A DNA stretch of 64,000 nt from the NCBI GenBank assembly GCA_932521035.1, contig OW051494.1, forward strand, positions 2,342,001 to 2,406,000, read 5' to 3'. Under the pieces are notes generated by a model that was not told the DNA's origin, searched no databases, and saw nothing but the letters and a program-made list of their open reading frames with translations. Every line of letters starts with the position of its first letter. Position 1 is the first letter of the stretch. The translations under genes were made by a program, and so were the position numbers. This DNA comes from Oscheius dolichura. Taxonomy: Eukaryota; Nematoda; Chromadorea; Rhabditida; Rhabditidae. This document shows positions 12,639 through 26,200 of this stretch, piece after piece.

Positions 12639-13896
12639 ATGTGCTCATTATTGCCAGGCCCACATTTACAACCATTTCTACGGCATTTTTCACGGTCCAT
12701 AACAGGTTACACCATGGTTTTCTTAAACAATACTTGTTAGGTGTGCGCCTATATTCTTCAGAATTGTCCGATTCCTCTGAGGATGGAATATTATCAAAAT
12801 TATGGTAATTTTCAAGTTTTAGTAGAGCATTCTTCCAGGAATAGAAGACCTAAAAAAGTAGAAGAAAATCTCCCTGAAAATGAAAGAGCTTTTTCAATTT
12901 CTAGAAGGTCCAATAAGGAATTCCAGAAATTCGTAAACGAACGTATCTTGAAACGTCTTATTGTTTTTTAAGGGTTCACTTAGTCTAACCACGAAAGGGA
13001 ACCTTCTGTTGTCGACACCATTAAACGTGAGCCCTAGAATATTTGGAAAGACACGTGATTTTATAAGTTGGTATTTTGTGAGTTTGTTTTTTTTAAATTT
13101 CTTATATATTTTAAGAAATCGCGAAGTATAAAACGGTTGGAAAAATTGCTTCCACATGAGAACAATGACGCATTGCAACCTATTCTAGAAGGAAATAAGC
13201 TTATCTTCAAATTAATATTGGAATGTGTGCTTCAAAGAAATTTTGATAAATTACAAGGAGCCACACTAGGCGAGAGTACTCTTGATTTTCATCGCTACGC
13301 TGTTTCGAAATTAACTGAATCGCAAAGGAATCGTATAAAGGTTTGCAATTTTAATTAAATTTATCTAATTTTACTAGGTAACTGAAGAAGATTTTATTGG
13401 AGGAGATGGTTATTGCAAGAACTGGAATGGAATTAAGCTTTTATCTAAAAGAATCACTCGTTACCTCCATTCGCCAATGCTGTATGTAACTAGAGATGCC
13501 TGCGGTCAACTTTTGGAGAAGCCTGTTGTTAAATATTCTGTAGTACTTGCAGCACTTTTAAAGAAAAATGAGCTATATAAAAAGGTAAGATTTTTATTGC
13601 CAAGATATTTTTATATTTATTTGCAAAATAGATTCGCCAGGACATGCAATCAAATGTACCGATATCAATGCCAATAAATTATGGGCATCAAGTACCGTGC
13701 TATGTGTTTATGGAAATAGAAATATGCCACGAGGTAAACCTTAGTTACTCAGGTATCTTTACTTTATTACTCCACCAAGCAATTTGCTTTTACAAAATAT
13801 ATTAAGATATCTGATAATCCTGGTACGCTTTCCGACGCATTACTGTACGACTTTCATCTTACCTCCTTTCCTCACGTGTATGTAGTCGGACGGTAA
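12639..13896 (+). CDS. Mitochondrial Tim44-fold protein, MAIP1-like (second tandem paralogue)
   Basis: Starts at ATG 12639 (PHLQPFLRHFSRSITGVRLY, a basic presequence-like N-terminus), only 110 bp after the stop of its paralogue. Exon 1 ends at 12705 and exon 2 begins at 12741. A 40-bp intron (gtaaac...ttttaag) joins KEFQKF to GSLSLTTKGN. The core reads ILEGNKLIFKLILECVLQRN, then SQRNRIKVTEEDFIGGDGY, and ends HLTSFPHVYVVGR with stop 13894-13896. The helix pair followed by a beta domain parallels the upstream gene (GTKKAFELIAQ versus GNKLIFKLILE). Both genes may share one transcript, since an acceptor-like attttag lies just upstream of this ATG. Same functional caveat as its partner. Confidence 0.62.
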
Positions 13897-14161
13897 AATA
13901 GTTTTCGGGTAGAATTGTAAAACAATTGTTGTAATATTAAATTCTAATCTTCTTCTGAACCTGTTAATTACGATGCTTGTCGACAGCTCCGCTAAAAACT
14001 AGCTTTGTGCGAAAATCAAAGGCTCATGGAGTATATTTCAACTTCACCGGAGATAAAAAAATTAAATTCATTGGAAGAGGTTTTATTGTTTAATTTAACT
14101 TTATTATGCACAAAATAAGAGATCACATTGGATAGTAGCAAGTGAAGAGCTTTATTTATAT
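13897..14161. other. Convergent intergenic region
   Basis: About 265 bp between the 3' ends of the plus-strand Tim44-like gene and the minus-strand NTHL1 gene. No additional coding frame is supported. Confidence 0.5.
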
Positions 14162-15243
14162 CTATACCGGCGCTTCTTCTGGTTTCTAAAACACAAGAAT
14201 TGCACATATATAGACATAGAAACATACTCTATCGGTTGAAGATGGACAGATCATTCTGCAAAGACATTCCGAACATTTCGGTCTCATTGGAAGGCCTCCA
14301 AATATGAAAAAAAAAATTATGGTCTCAATAAAAACCTACAAATGGTCTGTCCAAAGCCAACAAGTAGTGGATTGATCCATTCCCATTCCGATCTCAAATC
14401 AAGCAACTACATAAAAATTAGTGGCATTGTACCTAGGCAACATTTCTTCGAGGCGCTTTCTTGTTTCTTCAGGCTTGGTAGTTTTCATCCAACCTAGTCT
14501 ATTGGCAATTCTATGCACATGAACGTCAACGGCAACACCTTCTACTTTATTCCAGGCAATTTGCATGACCAGATGTGTCATTTTAGGACCGACTCCAGGA
14601 AGTGAACAAAGTCCTACAATCAGATGTTAGAGTAAAATCGAGCATACCTTCAACTGTGTTTGGAATATCCATGTCGTATTCGTCTTTTAGGATTTGAGCA
14701 ACTTTTTTGATATTAACTGCTTTTCTCTAAACCCAGTACATAAAATTATAAAAAAAATAGTACAGACTCTGAAAAATGAGACGGGAACTAACAAATTTTC
14801 CAGGTCTTTAACGTCAATTGCGATCATCGAGTCGATGTTTAGACCGTATTGTTTCAATCTCTGAAAATTAGACTTGAAAATATTTGAAAAAATATCAGCC
14901 CACAAGCATTGCAGCAGCATTTGTTTGATCTCTTGTCTGGCTTGAAAGCATTAAAGACACTAGTACTTGGAAGCGAAAAACCTAACCCAAAATAATAATA
15001 TGTACATATCTAACAAACCTTCGGTACAGCAAGTGGATCAGCTAATTTATGACATCCCATGGTATCAACTGGAGCATTTCCACTTGCTCTCATCTGTCGA
15101 ATACGATCGATCTAAATAAAACAATGTTTACCAGTAATCGTATTCGAACTAACATGCACTCGGTGGAGATCCTCAATATCACACAGCTTTTTGACATCCA
15201 CAAAATTACATTTCTCTTTCTTCGATGATTTAGTACGTTTCAT
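14162..15243 (-). CDS. NTHL1: Endonuclease III homologue, base-excision-repair DNA glycosylase/AP lyase
   Basis: Bifunctional glycosylase that removes oxidised pyrimidines and cleaves the abasic site, in nucleus and mitochondria. The helix-hairpin-helix reads [17 protein letters not shown], with the catalytic Lys in GPKM. The catalytic Asp lies in [14 protein letters not shown]. The C-terminal [4Fe-4S] ligands are visible across a splice junction as C-x6-C-x2-C-x5-C ([11 protein letters not shown] then LCRMIC, near 14235-14345). The last exon ends KPEEAPV, stop 14164-14162. The chosen ATG ([12 protein letters not shown], 15243) follows a ttctag acceptor by 13 nt. An open frame continues upstream through spliced exons to about 15430 without an ATG, so a longer mitochondrial-type N-terminus remains possible. 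All catalytic residues are intact. Confidence 0.92.
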
Positions 15244-15668
15244 TTGAATTAAACCCTAGAACAACGTTTTGGCAAAGAAAAGATGCAAAATACCTGCAGC
15301 CGGCGACTAACTAGTATGCTAAAAAGTGCGTAAGTAAAAGTATGACGAAAATATATCTGTAAATAAATATAGCTATTTTCATTAACTTACAAGCCTAGAG
15401 TAAATTAGCCGAACTCTACAAAGCAAGAAATTTATACAAGTGACTATAACATAAGTTTTATTTAACTTTATCGAGCGAAACAATTCTAACATAACAGATG
15501 TATATCCTTGAGAAAAAAGGGCTGAGGTGTTACGACCTAAGATAACCGGCATAATCATTATAATGTTCTACAGAAAGACGACATCAAACGGAGGTATATC
15601 ACCCGGGAGATGGAACCCTACAAAAATTCCTGGAAGTCATTCAGACCGAACAAAAATGCAATTTATCT
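15244..15668. other. Intergenic between SMG6 (upstream) and NTHL1 (downstream), both minus strand
   Basis: Contains frame-compatible upstream segments that might be 5' exons of NTHL1 (15300-15430) and the 3' flank of SMG6. Nothing else is recognised. Confidence 0.4.
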
Positions 15669-18600
15669 CTACGAAGGTAATTTGCTCCACTTCACAAAAT
15701 GTTGGATAGTCCGGGTCGGTACGCCTTGACTTGTGGCTTTGATGCAAATTCCACGGTCTTCGCTGAGCAGGACGAGATTGCAATAGACGGCTTCCGTGCC
15801 TTTGGGGATGGAAATAGACGGTATAAAACTTGATGGATTGCGCTCGACATAGTTTACACAGGATTGAAGGATTCGATCATCGTTTACCTAAGAAAAATTC
15901 AAATGAAACAGTCGAAGTGGTAACAAAAACCTTTCCAATTCCTCGATCGTCGGTGTCCTCTGTCAGAATTCGGAAAGGCATTCTGCTTCCTTGTGTTGTT
16001 AGCGTATGCATATTGTGGTCCTTCAGCTTGCCCTTCTCTTTGAGCCAAGCTAATGATTTCTTGGCCTGCGCTGCCACTTCTTGTGATCTAGGATCAACTG
16101 CGGGTTTGCTTAATCCTTGTAACTCGTCCAGAACTAAAAATAATTGATAAACATTGGCACAATTAGAAGATACCGATTGTTGGCATCAAGACCTGATAGA
16201 TGTTGCTGTTGATAATTCTCTGCACAAGAGGCAGGTGATCAATGAAGGCATTGGTGTCTGGGACGACATATGATGGTTTAATAACAAGAACAACGCGCCG
16301 TTCCCTTTCACGAGCGATCAAATCTTCTCTAGTAAGATTTTCTGGAGTTAATATCTAAATAAAAAAAAGTATTATTCGACGTTTACAAAACACAGACCTC
16401 ATCACCATGGGAGTGATTGAAAGTTAAAAACTGCCCAGCAGACTCTTCCTTTTTAAATCTTTTATTTTCATCGTCAAATTTAATACAGCCCACGTGAGAT
16501 TCAGACAAAAATGTGGCAGTTTGTAACAACAAACGAGCTCTAACGTGAACCGAAATATCAGCATGTATCTAAGAAAGCTTGAAAAATGTTGAGAAGGAGA
16601 TTTACCTGATCTGGCAATTTCAGTCCAAAAACTTGCTGTATTCTGGGAAAGACAGTTAGAAAAGAAGACATGTATAACATCTCGGGTTCAATATAAGTAT
16701 TGAAATCTGTAAATAAAATAATTCATTTAGTTTATGATAAAGAATACCATCTTCTAAATTAATGGAAGCGAGCTGCCCAATCTCCTCAACATACTTCAGA
16801 TCAGTAGCAATCTTCGCGAGAAGATGCCAAGTATCCACTCTTACTAAAAGAATTATTTAAAACAATTTCAAGACGATAAGTTTACAATCGCAAAACTGTA
16901 GACCGCACAGTGGTATATCTTTGTAGATTTCAAGAGCAGTACCATTTTGGAAGCAATGCAAAAATATTGAAACTGCAGGCAGCACACGAATAGCCTAAAA
17001 ATATGATTTTAAAAATAAACAATTGATTTATCGTCTGTTCTTTAAAAATTACCCTTTGTGAAACAGTTATATCTCCGTTAAACCATCCTTTAATATCTTC
17101 AGAAATTAGCGGTTTTAATAATGTACCAAAATAAGTAACAAGTGTATCCATAGCATGTTGTTGTTGAACGGAAAATATTCCGTGCTCACCTATAAGCGAT
17201 TAATGCTTATAAACATTTAGAATCAGAGGGCTCATTCCAGAAATGAGAAATGATAAAAAGAAAAGAAAGCACCACTGAAGGGTTAATAAAACCTTGAAAT
17301 ACCTTTGATTGTAGTTACATGGACAGCATATATGAAAAGGGTAGCAAATTCAATAAGCTGATGGCTGCTAATTGGTGCTTCTTCTAAGGAAAGGAGTATG
17401 TCTAACTGAGAAAAAGCTCGCTCAGAAACGCTGAAAACATTTTTTAAATTAATTACAACACCAACCTTTTAAATTTTTCCATACCAATTTTAGAAATTAA
17501 TAATCCAGCAGTGTGAATCAAGTAACTAACGGCTCTACGATGCAATTGGGCAGGATTGGTTGTAGAAGTACTAGGCTCATCGAAATGCTTATCTTTTTCT
17601 GGTAAAATCCAATGCTCTCGCTGGTTGATGCCAATTTCCGTCAATTCCGTTTTAATTCTGCCTTGTTCACAATCAAGAAGCTGCTCATATTTTTCAACCT
17701 AAAGTATTTATATATATATGAGCATAAGTATTAATAGATTTATGGAGAAACATACCTTCTTCCTCATCGCTGCTAATCTACCATTAAGCCTGTCTTTAGC
17801 AGAGTCGTAAGGATGATCAGCACCTATAGCACGTATGCAGAAGAAGATTTCATCCAGAACACGTTCCTGAAAGAAATTTCAAGTAATAATAGAAACACAG
17901 TGAAAAAGCTGGTCATACCGTACCGTCAAGCAAATGGGTTAGACAAAGTGGACATGGACAGGGAAAGAGGAATGTGTGGGAAAGCTTTCACCGTAACCCG
18001 TGGGCATAAGCATGTAAAACGAGTGAAGGTATTGAAAGTCTAAGTGCTAACAATCTAACCGTGTTAGACCCCAAAATAGTTATCTAATGGCACAGCGCAA
18101 TACTTCTTTCCAAAAGGTTATAACTTATAACATATAATAAGTACACCTGTCTTTGTTTGGAGAGTATCTCCAGTGGGGTGTGGCGGGCACGACGGGTGCT
18201 CGTGTACAGCATCTAGAAGGTACGGTATAACCAAATGTAAAAATGTTCTAAAATTAACAAAAATTCTAGATTATTTTTCGGCCCAATGAGTAAGCAACAC
18301 AGGAATTAATAATTGGACATACCGAATAGTAAGCGACTACAGCTAGCTGATTGTAAGTATGGCCCGAAGATGGCCAAAGAAGGGCAGCCTTCAGATACCA
18401 ACTGTAAAGAGAATAAAATGTGTATAAAATATGTAAACATACGCTCTGGCAGCAGAATAATCTTCGTTTCCTTCAATTAGAGACTTGTACCTATAGAGAT
18501 CTCCTAGACAAAGAAGATGTCGTGATAGCGATTTCAAAGCCAGCTAAAAATTTGGTTGCAAGATAATAAAACTAAAAACTTTTTGTGAAGTTCCATCGTA

Positions 18601-21600
18601 TGAAACAGGGCTGTCAGCATGTAACAAAGAAGTAAAATCGTCATTAGGGAGTCCGTTTGGCCAATGAAGAGCCATCTCAAACGAAACGTCAAAAGTTGTT
18701 TCAAGATGACTAATGAGTAACAGGTAATAGGTAACGGCTTCGTCAATAAACTGTAGAAGAATTTTGCGAATATTCTTTGCATTTACATTCACAGAATTGC
18801 AGCCTCTTTTCATTGCATCTATTATCTGTAATATCAAGTATGTAAAACTACCTTGTTTAAAATACAAACCTTATGAAAGGCTTGTTTCCAAAGATGTTGC
18901 TCCAAATTTTTCGTAAAAGTAAAACTGATGTCCCGTGTAAGCACATTAAGATAAATATTCCTCAATTTTTCACTCAATTCGAGAAGTTTTTGTGCTGCCT
19001 TGTCATCCTTTTTCTCAGCTACTTGAGAAAGTAAAGTTCCGATGGCCTTGTTCAGCTGAAAAGTAAGATTATATATTTTTAAATAACGCTTTCTGATGCA
19101 TCTTTCTCTAGAGCCACCTGATAGTACACTGGACCCTAAGAATACACAAAAGAGAGCAAACAGATAATGATGTTGTGTCGCAGCGCTACAACGCTCATGA
19201 CATATTATCCACTAAGTATTAAGAAAGATAAAAACAACACGGGCCGCTCTTTGTCTTCATAACAACTAACCTTTTCTATCTGTGGTCCGTCTCCTTGGGC
19301 AATTTGGCTGTAGACAGCCTCATCCATAGTGGTTTTTGATGGCATGGTGTCATGACTGGAACATCTAATAAGAAAATATTGCAAAGATGCTCTCCGGAAA
19401 ACAAAATATGGAAGACAAGACAAAGGTAAAATACCTCCCACAAGCCGAAATACCAAAGCCACCCAAAGCGTAAGAAATAGCAGATTTATTGTGCAGATAA
19501 GTTACTAACAGCAAACATAAAATAAGTAACATTAATGACTAGCAGTGTGTGGGAAGGAAGAAGATATGTGTAGGTTAAAACTACTAAAAAGAGGTAAGAG
19601 GGCGCAACCGGCCAACTTTTTAAGATCTTTTCTAGGATACAGTCTTTTTCTCGTAACAAAAATAAATAGAGTCTATGTTAGTCAGAAGAAGAACAAGATC
19701 TGATAGCAGTTAGACAGGGAGAAGAAGAACAAAGGACAGTTTACCTGTCACGAGTTGAAGATGGCCCAATGGTGTCAGTAGCTATAAACGTCTAATTTAG
19801 AAAAGAAATATCAACCCGGTTTGATATGCGCTGACAACTGAGTCGATTACAATTCAATAATTGCTAAAATTGGGAGAAATTGTGCATGTTTTTCAAAAGT
19901 TCGTGGCCGTCCCTTGGTGTTACTGTTCTTTTTGTGATTTTCTTTACTTATCCAACTCCCAGAAAACTAACTTCAGCAGACACTAAGAAAAGGATACGGG
20001 AATGGGGGAAATAAAAAAGAACAAATGAATTTTAAGCTGAATTTGAAAAGAGCCAAAAATTAGTTTTCGGTGGCCCATGCTTACTTTTTTTTTTGCATCA
20101 ATTGATGCACCTGATCAAGTTGTTCGTGTCAATGTTTTTGCTGTTCAAAACAGGAAATATAGGCAAACCTCTTCTCATTGCTGGTGGTTGATAGACTCCA
20201 CGACCCTCTATTCGGCTCGGAGATATCCCGTTGGCTGTTGTTAGCCTTCCAGCGAGTCTAGAACTCGGAACAGGAGGTATTCGATCAGTCGGCTCCGTTC
20301 TCGGTCGATTATTATATTGAAATCTCTCTTTGGGTAGTCGTTTTTCATTTGTATAATATTCCCTATGCCCGTGAGAAGATGATGGGCGAGAATCTGAAGG
20401 GATTTCTTTTTTTTCGGTGAAATTGGGAGTAATTACCAGTTGGAGTTCGTTCTCCCGTCGCCAGGTCGTCATCATTCTCATCCTCTTCCACTATACTGCC
20501 GCTAACTGACGAGGAACCGCTATCTACACGTAAGAATATGTGTATTTCATTTTTTTTTCTCGCAATTTCTTACCTCTCCGCTGCCGTCTATCTCTATTCT
20601 TTCTCGTATTACTTCTAGGATGTGGAGGGGGTCGTTCATTGGGTGATTTTTGTCGTTCTGTTGGTTTTGGTACCGGAGGAGGTGGCCCGTCTTCAATATT
20701 TATCCTCATAATTCCTCGTATAGGACGTCCTTTATTCTCCGTCAATGCTTTTTGTAATTCAATTCCTGTTTTACATGCTTCCAATCTGAAGGAAATTGTT
20801 AAAACAGCGGTATATAACGGGAGAAGGTTTCGCGCTCCCGCACCCATAAAATCTCGGCAGCAAAAAAACATGAAGGTAACGAGTAAAGAGAAAATTCTGC
20901 CGCGGCTATACGGGTGCAACGGAAGGGCGAAAAAATTACTTTTGCTGTAATCTCCGGGTCTCTTCCTCTTCCCGGCTTCGTTGTTCCGCTTGCTTCTTTC
21001 GTTCCACTTCTTCCATCTATAAACGGGTGTCTCCAAAGGGGAGGGGAAACCAACCTCTTCCGTCCAATTGAAAGAGCCCATGGATTCGAGGGACTGACAA
21101 ACGGCAAAGTAGTCAACAGACGAGCTGGAGAGAGCATCTCCGGCCTGGCTCTGGGTTTCCGGTCCCGTATCCACATGAAGTTCTTGTGTCGGTTGTGGCC
21201 ATTCACTTTGCGTGCTGTTCACAGAATCGTTTCGCCGTCGAGGAGCTCGTCGCTCGGCTCTCATCGAAGACCGTTCATTTGAGGGGCCCTGTTGGTTTGA
21301 ATTTTGACGGGATGGTGGGAAACTCACGTTTCGGGTAAAGCGCTGCTGTCCAGTTGGAAGATTTTGCCTCAATGGACCCGTTCTTTGCCTGTTTTCCGAG
21401 TTGTCTAAATATCCACCAGGGAGTCTCGTATTATACAGTGATTGTGTCGAATTCTAAATATTTTTGGTGTCTTTTATGGGAAATTTGCTTACATATGGCT
21501 TAGTATATCCATTATTATGTGAATTTTCATATCGGGGCTCTCTTCTTTGATTCTGTGTCGAATGTGTGCCTGTTCTTTCATTTCTATCGTTCCTCGACGT

Positions 21601-22184
21601 AGAAGAAGCAAATGATTGCATACTACATTCACTCATGGCGTCATTATTCCTTTCTTTTCTGAAAAATTCTCATATTTTTCCGTTTCACCTGCTAAAAATT
21701 GGATAAATGCTTCCAAATAAACATACGATCTCGCGCCACCTCGTGTAAATACCCGGGCACCGCCACCACGCCCCCAGCTGTTCTTTCTCTCGCTTGAAAT
21801 GGACATGGCATCCGGGGTTGTGCTGCCCGAATCATTACGATCTAAAACATTTCTCCTATTCTTTTTTTGATGCGATAACTCACAAGAATGAACAGAATCT
21901 GTATCGTTACTCCGCCTTCGATGGGATTGATCAATTCTTCCCATAGAGCGGGCACTTCCCAACGGCGAGGTATTTATCCTCATTTTTCTTGGAACTTCCG
22001 GTGGTTTCGAATTTGTTGACGGTTCACCCGTCAATGTGGCATCAACTCCTTTTTTAAACATTCCTGAATTGGATATTTGGATTAATTGTGGTGAATAGAT
22101 ACTACCTGGCCGGTAGATTTGGATGGCTTCACGGCGTGGTCTCCTGGATGAATCGGCCCGTCCTCCATCTTCTTCCTCTGTCAT
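15669..22184 (-). CDS. SMG6: SMG6/EST1A nonsense-mediated mRNA decay endonuclease
   Basis: Cleaves mRNAs carrying premature stops. The N-terminus (22184-21633) carries REAIQIYRPG, resembling the exon-junction-complex-binding motif of SMG6, then Arg/Ser/Pro-rich disordered sequence to about 20100. The EST1/14-3-3-like TPR domain spans roughly 19140-17450: LEQHLWKQAFHK, SRHLLCLGDLYRYKSLIEGN, ALLWPSSGHTYNQLAVVAYY, IFFCIRAIGADHPYDSAKDR. The C-terminal PIN nuclease (about 16330-15669) has the three acidic sites VPDTNAFIDHLP, TEDTDDRG and NDDRIL, so catalysis should be retained. It ends HFVKWSKLPS, stop 15671-15669. Introns are mostly 40-60 bp; the junction between about 20100 and 19800 is not resolved. 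An acceptor (cttttcag) lies 23 nt before the ATG. Fragments of this gene recur at 56.6-60.6 kb. Confidence 0.9.
20840..20917. repeat. Short foldback (hairpin) element, copy 1
   Basis: Left arm gcacccataaaatctcggca and right arm tgccgcggctatacgggtgc are imperfect reverse complements separated by about 36 bp. It lies inside a SMG6 intron. Two similar hairpins lie at 46473-46562 and 47497-47573, and single-arm relatives near 48675 and 49699. Confidence 0.65.
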
Positions 22185-23226
22185 AATACGGGTAAAAATG
22201 TTCTGAAAAGAGGGAATGTCGAGAAAAACGGAGAAGAATTCAGGAATGTTGTAAGATTTCAGAGGATAAACGGAATTTCGAGGATTCTTTCAACTTTCTT
22301 CGGATGGCGTCATTTGCCATCGAATAAACGAGGAATCTCACGTAAATCATATTTTCCTCATTTATCCTATCCAAAATAGACAAATTCCTTCATTTTCTTA
22401 GGATTTCTTGTAAAAAAACAATAGATCTGAAAGGAAAACATGAAAAAGAGGCTGGAGTCTGGCAAACAGCCATGACCCGCCCACGAGGTTCTCGATCGAG
22501 CACGTGATTTCACGTATTGCTGCCATCGTTGCCTAGAAAGTGAAATGTTCCCCTAACATGAGGTATTTTTCTCAAAAAGACGAGATAAAAAATCAATAGA
22601 TTAGCGAGACAATGATGAGGCAATCCCTTGCAGTGAGATAGATGAGCAAACTTTTGGAAATCTTCAAGACTCGCTGTAAGTAAACAAAGTATTAGTGGGC
22701 AAAAGGACAACCCCGGTACATAATGACTTCTAACCAAAGCCTTTGCAAACCATACTAGAGAGGGAAACGCTATGCGGAACCGATAAAGACAGCTTGATGT
22801 GGGCATTTTCGCTTTCGAATGAGAACAAGCAAGCACAGATAAGCAGCTAGTACAGAAAAGCAGCATCTTGCCGAAGGTTTCACAGCTTTTAATACAAGAT
22901 CATGTATGGATCCCTTCAGATTTCTGAAAAAAGCTGGAAATCAGATCTTTCGACTGAAAGACCCCGTCGAACTGGTAGTGTAACACTAACTAGAGTTTCG
23001 CTCAGTCTCAATGACGTCACAGTTAAAATTAAAACAATTTACTATAAAGTGAAAAATAACAACAAATTCAACAAAAAGAAGTTTTCATAACCAAAAAACC
23101 TTTTGGTAAATAATAATATTTGTGTACTTTACCTTTGGAAATAGCATGCATAAGGACTTTTTAATTTAGCCACCTACCTACAGCATACATATTTTGGGTC
23201 TATTATGTACAATTTGTAATAGCTCA
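22185..23226. other. Intergenic region with one weak ORF
   Basis: About 1 kb between the SMG6 start and the importin-13 stop. A minus-strand open frame at 22866-22510 (118 codons, Cys/Leu-rich, starting MLLFCTSCLSVLACSHSKAK) could encode a small secreted protein. It contains a plausible 61-bp intron and no recognised domain, so I do not call it a gene. A tgacgtca CRE-like octamer lies near 23010. Confidence 0.35.
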
Positions 23227-26200
23227 CTAGACTTTTCTACAAGTTTGGTTGAGGCGAAGTGTCATTTGCTTGAAATTGCGCCTATTTCCAATTTCGCGGA
23301 ACATTGCAGCCACCATTGGGGAGTCTCCTCGCTCTTCAGAGTTAATAACGGTTCTGGAGGCATAGACTAATCAAACGAAAATTTATATTAAATACCTTGT
23401 TTCCGTAGGGAATTGTTGAACAAAAAAGAAGAGCACTTCAGCTAGAGATTCAACTGTAGTTCTCATCAATTCACTTTGTATCCGCAAAAATATGTGCTAA
23501 ATGTTGTAAAACTAAAGCAACTTGCACATTTTTTGTTACTTTTACAAGAGGGGTTCCACTTTCCGCTAATAGTTGGCGAGATAGATTATCATCAAATGAA
23601 CTAGTTTGATTGGCAATTTCAGCTAAAACTTGTGAACCTCCTCGTACTACATTCGGCTCGCTGCTTGATACTAAAGCCTAAATCTAATAGTTTACTTATA
23701 AATTACTAAAATGTATTACATTTCCTGCAACATGAATGGCATTCTTAATAATGGGTATAAATAGATCACCAGCAAGGTGTAATGCTTTCCAGTTTTTCTT
23801 TATTATCTGAAAAGAAAATACACAGGAGAAAAATTTACAATCTAACATGGTACATTAAACTCAGCCACTCTTCAATATCTTTATGGTCTTGATGTTGGGA
23901 AAAGAGCTCAAACCAACGAGCAATAGCTTTAGCCAGATCTGCGGCTGATTCTGTTTTAGCATATGTCTAAATTTTATAACCTAAATAGGAGTTGCTAAAG
24001 TAAAAACTTACCAAAACAGTAGATTTAGCCAAATTACATGACGTAGCAGCATTTGTGAGAAGTGATAAATCAATAATTTCAGCAATAGAAGGAAAAATTT
24101 GGCAAATATAAATGGAATCCTCTGAGAAACTGCATACTGCAGAGCGAACGGCTTCACACACCAGAAAAAAAAGATACAACGTCTATTATTGTGATTTTCT
24201 TACCCGATCTCCAATCATTTTTGCAGCTCCTTGGTTAGCTAACACACTTTTAAAAACAGGTGTTGCTTGTTGAAGAATTAAAGTAACTGGGGACTCTTCG
24301 TTTATCGTAGTAACTAGATAATGCATATTGTAAAACTACATTAAAACGCATTTTACCCTTCCTTTTGTTGTTCAACGTTGAAAAAAGACTTGAAAAGATG
24401 TTAATTTGGAACTGTTTCCGGTGAAGATCGTTTTCGTTTAAAGATTCTGTTACATTAAGATCTTGGACATGAGAAGATATCAACCGTTGTACGATTTCCT
24501 ATAAACAAATTTAAAAAAAAGTTGTACTTGATTATTACCATAACTTCGTTGGATCTTTTTGTAGATAAAATATAGCCGATGCATTTTAATGCCGTTAATC
24601 GTAGTCGCTCTGTATTACTGACATCCATAAAGAAATTGTAGCACTTCTCGGAAACTTCGCTGCCTATTAATGTCTGTAGTCTGCTGATTACAAATACAAT
24701 AAAATAATTACAAAGAGATCTTCATTTCTAGTTCCAACAATGTTTTCTAAAGCTGTTAAAGCGTCCGTGGCGCATACCGGTCTATCAATGTAGGGTAATA
24801 TTATTTTTACTACATAATTTTGTAAAGTTACAGCCTGGAAGCGATTACCGTTAAAAAATAACGAAAACCTCACATTATTATGCGCTTGAATAAGATGAGC
24901 AAGTGAAACAAAGAGTTGCATTAAAGTACATCCCAATCTGTCGCAGTCTTTTCCTGTTGGCAAGGTTGTCAACTGCGTGCTCAACTCCAAGCAACGGTAT
25001 ATAGGTTCATATTGGTCTTCGGTAAGATAATCGGCTACCAACAGCCATAAATACAAAACACATTCGATTCTAGAAAGCTATTTTGCAACAAATGCAACAA
25101 ACTGGCAAATCTCTCCTTGTTGTAGTTTTTCTTCAAGTTGCTTATTTAAAAATATTAATGTTTCATTTCCAGCTATATAAAATGCATCAACGGACACCTC
25201 ACTTCGATTTTTACGGTAACTGAAATAAGAAACTATTTAGTGAATATAGTTACTTACGTAGCAAACATGTCCTTTTGTTCTTTATCGAATTGTTCGTATT
25301 CTAAAACATTTGGGTAGGCTAATTTATTGACAGCTCCTTTAAACACCACACTGTACATAGGCTTTAATGCATCAATCACCTAAATGGCTTCAGGAATATC
25401 TGCAAAAATTAGCTTACATTTTTAATTTTTGCATTGTTTGACAATTTATGTTCCATCAAACTTTCTCGAAGCAATGTCCAAAAAATGGAAGGTAGATCTG
25501 ATACACGTTCTTCTACAGGATATCGCCCTGGCCAGATGGAAAGAGTTGAGAGCATCATACATAAATCACTATAATATTAATAAATTATCATACAAAATGG
25601 ACAGAAGCATACGCTAAACACGATCCATTACCAATCATCCGCATATCTCGAATCAAAATAGGAATGGCTCGTTCTGATAGACGACATACTGCGGCAATCA
25701 ATGTGTAAGCTTCATCGCTATCACTATTTTCTCGCAGTTCACTGTCTATTTTCTGAAAGAAGGATTAAAAGATGTGATAAAACTACCTTAGCTGTAACTT
25801 TGGTTATATATTCGCATATATCGAGAACCAATTGCTCTAAATTACTTAATTCTTCATTATCTGCTAATATATTTAAAAGATTAGTTAATGCTGCGCTAAA
25901 AATAACTTTTACATTGAAATGGAAGACAGCCACTTGTCGTCTGTGACTGCTCCGAAAACGTTACTCAGAACGTCAGTCCATTGTTGAAGATTGATTCCTG
26001 GTAATTGTATCCACCGTTCCACACATTCAACAGCCGCTTGTCTTAATGATGGATCAGTTTCACGAGAATTTAGGACGGTTTTAATCACAAGAATAATCTC
26101 CTGAAACAAAGTGAGAGACATTAAAATATCAAACCTCTGAGATTCTATGTAATTCAGTCTTTAGTACACTTCTTTGTGTGAGAGGCATATGGACATTTGA

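Noticed and set aside
20799..21206. Overlapping 135- and 136-codon frames on both strands in the SMG6 N-terminal region
   Set aside because: They cross splice sites and the hairpin element; the Arg/Ser-rich SMG6 frame explains the coding signal.
22510..22866. 118-codon ORF with signal-peptide-like start
   Set aside because: No domain, Cys/His-rich composition without pattern, and an internal plausible intron; could be chance in an intergenic region.
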